Source of the DNA: DATLGD01 sp035540755 | Lineage (GTDB): Bacteria; Actinomycetota; Actinomycetes; Mycobacteriales; SCTD01 | Assembly (NCBI GenBank): GCA_035540755.1 | Contig: DATLGD010000225.1 | Location: 1 to 10,225 of the forward strand | Direction: 5' to 3' | Length of the DNA stretch: 10,225 bases | Shown here: in pieces, positions 6,840-10,225 of the stretch | Numbering within the stretch: the stretch's first letter is position 1 | How the letters are laid out: the number at the start of each line of letters is the position of its first letter | Made by a program: the position numbers and the translations under genes | Notes under the pieces: model-generated | Seen by the model: only the letters and a program-made list of their open reading frames with translations | Databases searched by the model: none | Told to the model about the DNA's origin: nothing

Positions 6840-7427
6840 TCAGCTCGCGCCGAGCAGGTTCGAGACGTCGGCCTCGCCGTCGCGGTACCGACGGGTGATC
6901 TCGGCGCTGCAGGCGTCCATGACCTTCTGCACCTCGCGGCGCTTGCCCGAGATGCTCTGCTCCTCGTCGGCGAGCACCTCGAGGGCGTGCCGGAGCTCGT
7001 CGTCGCTGCGGGCCGAGACGTCGGACAGGTCGACGTCGGCGACCAGCCGCTCGACGTAGCGGCGGTGCTGGTCGGCGCGGGACGGCTCGAGCGTGCTGTG
7101 CCGCCCGAGGCCGCGAGACGGCGAGCGCTCCTCGTCGGACAGGATGGCGGCCAGGCGCTCCATGAGCGGCCCGCCCTGGTCGCCGCCGCGGCGCGCCAGC
7201 TCGGCGCGGACGATGTCGATGCGGCCCTGCACCATGCGCCGGATGTAGGAGAGGTCGACCTCCTCCTGCTCCGCCTCGCCGCGTGCCGCGCGGACGTCGG
7301 TCAGTGACGCCGTCTGCAGGCCCTCGAGGAAGTCCTCGGCGAGGACGCGGTCGATGCGCCGGTTGCCGGTGGGGGCGGTGACCTGCACGTCGTCGATCGA
7401 CGGGTCGTCGCCGTTGCCGACGCTCAC
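6840..7427 (-). CDS. rsiG: RsiG: c-di-GMP-dependent anti-sigma factor for a WhiG/FliA-family sigma
   Basis: This 195-residue protein matches Streptomyces RsiG (formerly AmfC, 'aerial mycelium formation protein'), which binds c-di-GMP and then sequesters sigma WhiG. The diagnostic signature E(X)3S(X)2R(X)3Q(X)3D occurs twice and perfectly: E56-S60-R63-Q67-D71 and E156-S160-R163-Q167-D171. The two copies are exactly 100 residues apart, one on each of two predicted long helices (about 51-80 and 142-182) that would pack as an antiparallel coiled coil. The linker (about 81-140) is polar. Start GTG 7427 is supported by AGGAGG 5 nt upstream; the frame remains open further upstream, but that stretch is low-quality Arg/Pro-rich sequence and lies over the divergent promoter. 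Neighbours are the asparaginase, a diguanylate cyclase on the same strand, and the divergent DUF4388 gene. The sigma factor itself is not in the window, so whether the target is WhiG or a flagellar FliA is open. Confidence 0.93.
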   Translation of the reverse strand: MSVGNGDDPSIDDVQVTAPTGNRRIDRVLAEDFLEGLQTASLTDVRAARGEAEQEEVDLSYIRRMVQGRIDIVRAELARRGGDQGGPLMERLAAILSDEERSPSRGLGRHSTLEPSRADQHRRYVERLVADVDLSDVSARSDDELRHALEVLADEEQSISGKRREVQKVMDACSAEITRRYRDGEADVSNLLGAS

Positions 7428-7503
7428 GCCGGCCTCCTCTCGGTGCTGCTCGGAGCCCCGCCGGCAGGGCGGAGCACGGCCATCCTCGCAGATGCGCGGA
7501 GCA

Positions 7504-7518
7504 CGCGGGAACCCCGCG
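7504..7518. repeat. Short hairpin in the divergent intergenic region
   Basis: CGCGGG (7504-7509) and CCCGCG (7513-7518) are separated by AAC. It ends 18 bp before the −35 box of the DUF4388 promoter, a position suitable for an operator. In this GC-rich sequence a chance origin cannot be excluded. Confidence 0.3.
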
Positions 7519-7536
7519 GAAGGTTCGCCCGGACGG

Positions 7537-7563
7537 CTCAACGTCCGCGCTGTGCCTGCCGAA
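7537..7563 (+). promoter_or_regulatory. FliA/WhiG-type promoter of the DUF4388/PATAN gene
   Basis: CTCA (7537-7540), 17 nt, then GCCGAA (7558-7563). This agrees with the CTCA-N15-17-GCCGAA pattern that I recall for FliA-dependent promoters of zoospore-forming actinobacteria. It has the same −35 box and spacer length as the cyclase promoter. Transcription would begin near 7571, giving a leader of about 55 nt. No clear promoter for rsiG was found on the other strand of this 198-bp gap. Confidence 0.62.
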
Positions 7564-7575
7564 GGGAAGGGAGCA

Positions 7576-7592
7576 GGTCGCCGTCGGCGACC
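7576..7592 (+). repeat. Stem-loop at the start of the DUF4388 leader
   Basis: GGTCGCC (7576-7582) and GGCGACC (7586-7592) form a perfect 7-bp stem with the 3-nt loop GTC. It lies a few bases after the predicted transcription start and 21 nt before AGGAGGT (7614-7620). It may stabilise the 5' end of the mRNA or be an operator half-site pair. Confidence 0.5.
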
Positions 7593-7625
7593 GGCACCCC
7601 AGGGACGTGGCAGAGGAGGTCGGGC

Positions 7626-10001
7626 GTGCTCAAGGGCGACCTGTCCTCGTCGTCGGTCCCGGAGGTGCTCCGCCAGCTCGCGGACGGCGGCGCGACGGGA
7701 TGCCTGCACCTGGTCGACGCCTCCCGCGAGCCCGGCGCCGACGAGGCGAAGGTCTACCTGCGCGGCGGCAACGTCTACGCCGTTTCGGTGCCCGCCCCGG
7801 CGTCCGGCTCACGGCCGACCCTCGGCGCCCGGCTGGTGACCAGCGGGGCGCTCGGGCCGGAGGCCCTGGCCGAGGCGCTCGAGGCGCAGCGCACCGAGCT
7901 GCAGGGATGGCGCCTCGGTGAGCTGCTCGTGCACCTGGGCTACGTCGACCAGCCGGTCGTCGAGGCCTTCGTGCAGGAGCAGGTCCGCGAGGCCCTGACC
8001 GACCTGCTCACGTGGACGGCCGGCACCTGGCGCTTCCGGGTCAACCAGAAGACCCGCGAGGACGTCGCACCGCCGTCAGCGGTCGAGGAGCTGCTCGCCG
8101 AGGTCGAGCGGCGCCGGGAGGCCTGGCACGCCATCGAGCCCGTCGTGCACGGCGCCGACGCCGTCCCGCTGCTCTCCGCGGCCGGCAGCAGCGACGACGA
8201 GATGGTCGTCGACGGCGACGCCTGGTCGCTGCTGTGCAAGGTCGACGGGGTGCGCACCGTCGGCGAGCTGGCCCGTGACACGGGGCTGACCCTGTTCGAG
8301 GTCGGGCACGTCGTCCACACGCTGGTGCAGGCCGGCCTGCTCGAGGTGGAGGCGCCCGAGCCGGTCGTGCCCCTGCAGGTCGTGCCCGTCGACGGGCTCC
8401 AGACGGACGACGACGCCGAGGAGCCCGAGCCGTTCGTCCCGGCGGCGATCGCTGCGCGGCTGGCCGACGCCTTCCGGGGCGCGGACCCGGGTCCGGAGTC
8501 GCCCGGCGCGCCGATGCAGGTGCCGGAGCCGTCGCTGGAGGACCTGCTGCCCCGTGAGCCGGGCGACAGCACCGGTCCGGGCGGGCGCAAGGAGGCCGTG
8601 CGCTCCCTCGCCGCCCAGGACGCCGACGCCGTCGACGGCTCGATCTCGCGCGTCTCCGAGGCGCTGTCGGCGCTGCTCGGCCACCAGACCGCCAGCGACG
8701 ACCTGTTCGCCGTGCAGCGCCGCTCGCGCCCCCCGAAGGACGCCCCGCCGCCGCTCAGCGCCGCCCAGCAGGAGCGGGCCCGCAAGGAGGCGCTGCGCCG
8801 CGAGCGCGACGGCGCCGAGCTGGCCGCCGCACAGGCCGAGCTCGAGGCCGCGAGGGCTGCGCAGGACAGCCGCGATGACGGTCCCGTGGCCGAGGTCGTC
8901 GACCTGCAGGCCCGGCGCGACGCCGATGAGGCGGCGCAGCAGGCCCGTCTCGCCGATGAGGCCCGCGAGGCCGAGGAAGCCCGTCTCGCCGATGAGGCCC
9001 GCGCGGCCGAGGAGGCCCGGCAGGCCGAAGAGGCTCGCCTGGCCGAGGAAGCCCGCGCGGCCCAGGAGGCCCAGCAGGCCGAAGAGGATCGCCTGGCCGA
9101 GGAAGCCCGGCAGGCCGAAGAGGCCCGCCTGGCCGAAGAAGCCCGCGCGGCCGAGGAGGCCCGCCTGGCCGAAGAAGCCCGACTCGCCGAGGAAGCCCGC
9201 GCGGCCGAAGAGGCCCGCCTGGCCGAGGAAGCCCGCCTCGCCGAAGAAGCCCGCCAGGCCGAAGAAGCCCGCCTCGCCGAGCTCGCCCAGGCCGAGGAGG
9301 AGGCCCACGCCGAGGAGGCGCGCCGGCTGGACCTGCTGCGCCGCGCCGAGGAGGCCTACCTCGCCGAGGAAGCCCGCCAGGCCGAAGAAGCCCGCCTCGC
9401 CGAGGAAGCCCGGCAGGCCGAGGAAGCCCGCCTCGCCGAGGAAGCCCGCCAGGCCGAAGAAGCCCGCCAGGCCGAAGAAGCCCGCCTGGCCGAAGAGGCC
9501 CGCCAGGCCGAAGAAGCCGCCCGCCGCGCCGCGGCCGCCGAGGTCTCCCGCATCGCCGCCGAGGCGGAGGAGGCCGAGCGCGAGCGTCAGGCCGCGGAGA
9601 CCGCCCGCGCGGCGGCCGAGGCGGAGGAGGAGCGACGCCGCGCCGAGGAGGTCGAGGCGGCCCGGTTCGCGGAGCAGACCGCCACGCTCGCCGCGGACCC
9701 CGCCGAGGCGAGCGCCGACGCAGTGCTGCACGCCGCGGCGTTCGCCGAGCTCAGCGCCGCCGCCAGCGTCGAGGCGCCGGCCGCGGAGGAGTCGTCCACC
9801 GCCGTCCTCACCGCGGAGCCGGTCGAGGAGCCCCTGCCGAGCTACCGCAACGACCTCGACACGGCCTCGCTGCTGCGCGAGCTCTCCTCGCTCGGCCTCG
9901 ACGACGAGCCGCCCGCGCCGAGCCGCCCCGCCGCGCCGTCGCCGAGGCCGGTCTCGGCGCAGCAGCCCAAGAAGCGCAAGGGCCTGTTCGGCCGAGGCTG
10001 A
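7626..10001 (+). CDS. DUF4388/PATAN-domain protein with a long EEARxA-repeat helix
   Basis: A 791-residue protein of unknown exact function. Residues 1-165 form a DUF4388 (PATAN) domain, opening LKGDLSSSSVPEVLRQLADGGATGCLHL with VYLRGGNVYAV and RLGELLVHLGYV. This domain type occurs in PatA-like response regulators linked to surface motility and polarity in other bacteria. Residues about 193-243 look like a winged helix (LLCKVDGVRTVGELARDTGLTL split at 202-223, then HVVHTLVQAGLLEV). A disordered acidic/proline linker (245-380) leads to a charged helix (380-690), whose core at 434-632 is about 33 hexads of EEAR(L/Q/A)A. The C-terminus has a short helical motif TASLLRELSSLGLDDE (747-762) and a basic end PKKRKGLFGRG. 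Start GTG 7626 has AGGAGGT 5 nt upstream. There is no membrane segment. A FliA/WhiG-type promoter precedes it, and rsiG is divergent, so it probably belongs to the motility or development regulon. Confidence 0.9.
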   Translation: MLKGDLSSSSVPEVLRQLADGGATGCLHLVDASREPGADEAKVYLRGGNVYAVSVPAPASGSRPTLGARLVTSGALGPEALAEALEAQRTELQGWRLGELLVHLGYVDQPVVEAFVQEQVREALTDLLTWTAGTWRFRVNQKTREDVAPPSAVEELLAEVERRREAWHAIEPVVHGADAVPLLSAAGSSDDEMVVDGDAWSLLCKVDGVRTVGELARDTGLTLFEVGHVVHTLVQAGLLEVEAPEPVVPLQVVPVDGLQTDDDAEEPEPFVPAAIAARLADAFRGADPGPESPGAPMQVPEPSLEDLLPREPGDSTGPGGRKEAVRSLAAQDADAVDGSISRVSEALSALLGHQTASDDLFAVQRRSRPPKDAPPPLSAAQQERARKEALRRERDGAELAAAQAELEAARAAQDSRDDGPVAEVVDLQARRDADEAAQQARLADEAREAEEARLADEARAAEEARQAEEARLAEEARAAQEAQQAEEDRLAEEARQAEEARLAEEARAAEEARLAEEARLAEEARAAEEARLAEEARLAEEARQAEEARLAELAQAEEEAHAEEARRLDLLRRAEEAYLAEEARQAEEARLAEEARQAEEARLAEEARQAEEARQAEEARLAEEARQAEEAARRAAAAEVSRIAAEAEEAERERQAAETARAAAEAEEERRRAEEVEAARFAEQTATLAADPAEASADAVLHAAAFAELSAAASVEAPAAEESSTAVLTAEPVEEPLPSYRNDLDTASLLRELSSLGLDDEPPAPSRPAAPSPRPVSAQQPKKRKGLFGRG
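8925..9521 (+). repeat. 18-bp coding repeat array (EEARxA hexads)
   Basis: About 33 imperfect 18-bp units of the form GCCGAGGAAGCCCGCCTC and variants encode hexads with L, Q or A at the fifth position. The array is interrupted once (about 9286-9360) by a divergent stretch encoding AQAEEEAHAEEARRLDLLRRAEEAY. Near-identical neighbouring copies alternating GAA/GAG and CTC/CTG indicate repeated duplication and partial homogenisation. Confidence 0.9.
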
Positions 10002-10003
10002 GA

Positions 10004-10039
10004 CCGGCCCACAACGCCAGCCGGAGCGGGCTGGGCCGG
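10004..10039. terminator. Hairpin between convergent DUF4388 and rmlA genes
   Basis: CCGGCCCA (10004-10011) pairs perfectly with TGGGCCGG (10032-10039). An alternative inner stem, CCAGCC (10017-10022) with GGCTGG (10029-10034), competes with it. The position 3 nt after one stop and 16 nt before the other fits a bidirectional terminator. Confidence 0.5.
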
Positions 10040-10054
10040 GGGCTGAGGCCCGCC

Positions 10055-10225
10055 CTACCAGCGGCGCGGGGCGTTCAGCAGGCTGAGCAGGTACTCCCCG
10101 TAGCCGCTCTTGCGGAGCGGGTCGGCGAGCCTGGCCAGGTCGCCGTCGTCGATGAACCCCTCGCGCCAGGCCACCTCCTCCAGGCAGCCGATCTTGAAGC
10201 CCTGCCGTTCCTCGACCACCTGCAC
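10055..10225 (-). CDS. rmlA: Glucose-1-phosphate thymidylyltransferase, C-terminal part
   Basis: Only the last 56 residues and the TAG stop (10057-10055) are in the window; the gene continues past the right edge. The sequence has EERQGFKIGCLEEVAW, then REGFIDDGDLARLA and PLRKSGYGEYLLSLL. This is the characteristic C-terminal end of RmlA/RfbA, which makes dTDP-glucose from glucose-1-phosphate and dTTP, the first step of dTDP-L-rhamnose synthesis for cell-wall or surface polysaccharides. The tail NAPRRW is specific to this copy. It is convergent to the DUF4388 gene and probably functionally separate from the regulatory cluster. Confidence 0.9.
   Translation of the reverse strand: MQVVEERQGFKIGCLEEVAWREGFIDDGDLARLADPLRKSGYGEYLLSLLNAPRRW

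Noticed and set aside
4441..7059. An 872-codon plus-strand open frame across the cyclase, asparaginase and rsiG
   Set aside because: The translation is low-complexity Arg/Gly/Gln-rich sequence with no domain, and it runs antisense to three well-supported genes.
7443..7625. N-terminal extension of the DUF4388 protein to 7443
   Set aside because: The extra residues are not domain-like and would span the promoter and leader; GTG 7626 has AGGAGGT at ideal spacing and starts directly at the DUF4388 domain.
7428..7709. N-terminal extension of rsiG to a start at 7709
   Set aside because: The extension is Arg/Pro-rich without family similarity and covers the divergent promoter and start of the DUF4388 gene; GTG 7427 has an ideal ribosome binding site.
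8925..9521. Regular repeats that could suggest a CRISPR array
   Set aside because: The units are contiguous, 18 bp long, in frame and without unique spacers; they are coding repeats.
8076..9731. Long minus-strand open frame over the DUF4388 gene encoding Gly/Phe/Leu repeats that look like membrane segments
   Set aside because: It is the mirror of the EEARxA codon repeats in GC-rich DNA, has no ribosome binding site and no family features; the plus-strand gene has a clear domain, start and promoter.
9966..10001. PKKRK at the end of the DUF4388 protein, like a nuclear localisation signal
   Set aside because: A short basic tail in a bacterial protein; the resemblance is by chance and there is no sign of export or a host target.

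Overview
The window comes from a very GC-rich actinobacterium. Codon third positions are almost all G or C, GTG start codons are common, and the gene families are actinobacterial: a class A penicillin-binding protein, a membrane Ser/Thr kinase, RsiG and a DUF4388/PATAN protein. Two FliA/WhiG-type promoters and an RsiG homologue suggest a motile or sporulating lineage of the Actinoplanes, Geodermatophilus or Kineosporia kind. That placement is inference only; no phylogenetic marker gene is present.

Left part (60-3843, plus strand): a bifunctional penicillin-binding protein, a 64-bp gap holding a GC-rich hairpin, and an active-looking Ser/Thr protein kinase with a C-terminal galactose-binding-like ectodomain. 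A hairpin terminator separates this pair from the convergent minus-strand genes.

Middle part (3880-7427, minus strand; in transcription order): rsiG, an Rhizobium-type (class 3) L-asparaginase, a six-helix membrane diguanylate cyclase, a STAS-domain protein lacking the usual phosphoacceptor serine, and a 51-residue arginine-rich protein coupled to it by ATGA. RsiG carries two perfect copies of the c-di-GMP-binding signature. In Streptomyces, RsiG bound to c-di-GMP sequesters the FliA/WhiG-family sigma factor.

Right part (7626-10225): a divergent plus-strand gene encodes a DUF4388/PATAN protein with about 200 residues of EEARxA hexad repeats. It is followed by a convergent partial rmlA (dTDP-rhamnose synthesis).

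The most interesting observation joins these parts. The cyclase and the DUF4388 gene each have, directly upstream, the same bipartite element CTCA-N17-GCCGA(T/A), the pattern of FliA/WhiG-type sigma promoters. The two elements flank the gene for the c-di-GMP-dependent anti-sigma factor. This suggests a local negative feedback circuit: the sigma factor transcribes a diguanylate cyclase, c-di-GMP loads RsiG, and RsiG removes the sigma factor. The promoter and RsiG motifs are seen directly; the circuit is inferred. No tRNA, rRNA, CRISPR array, insertion sequence or prophage gene was seen.
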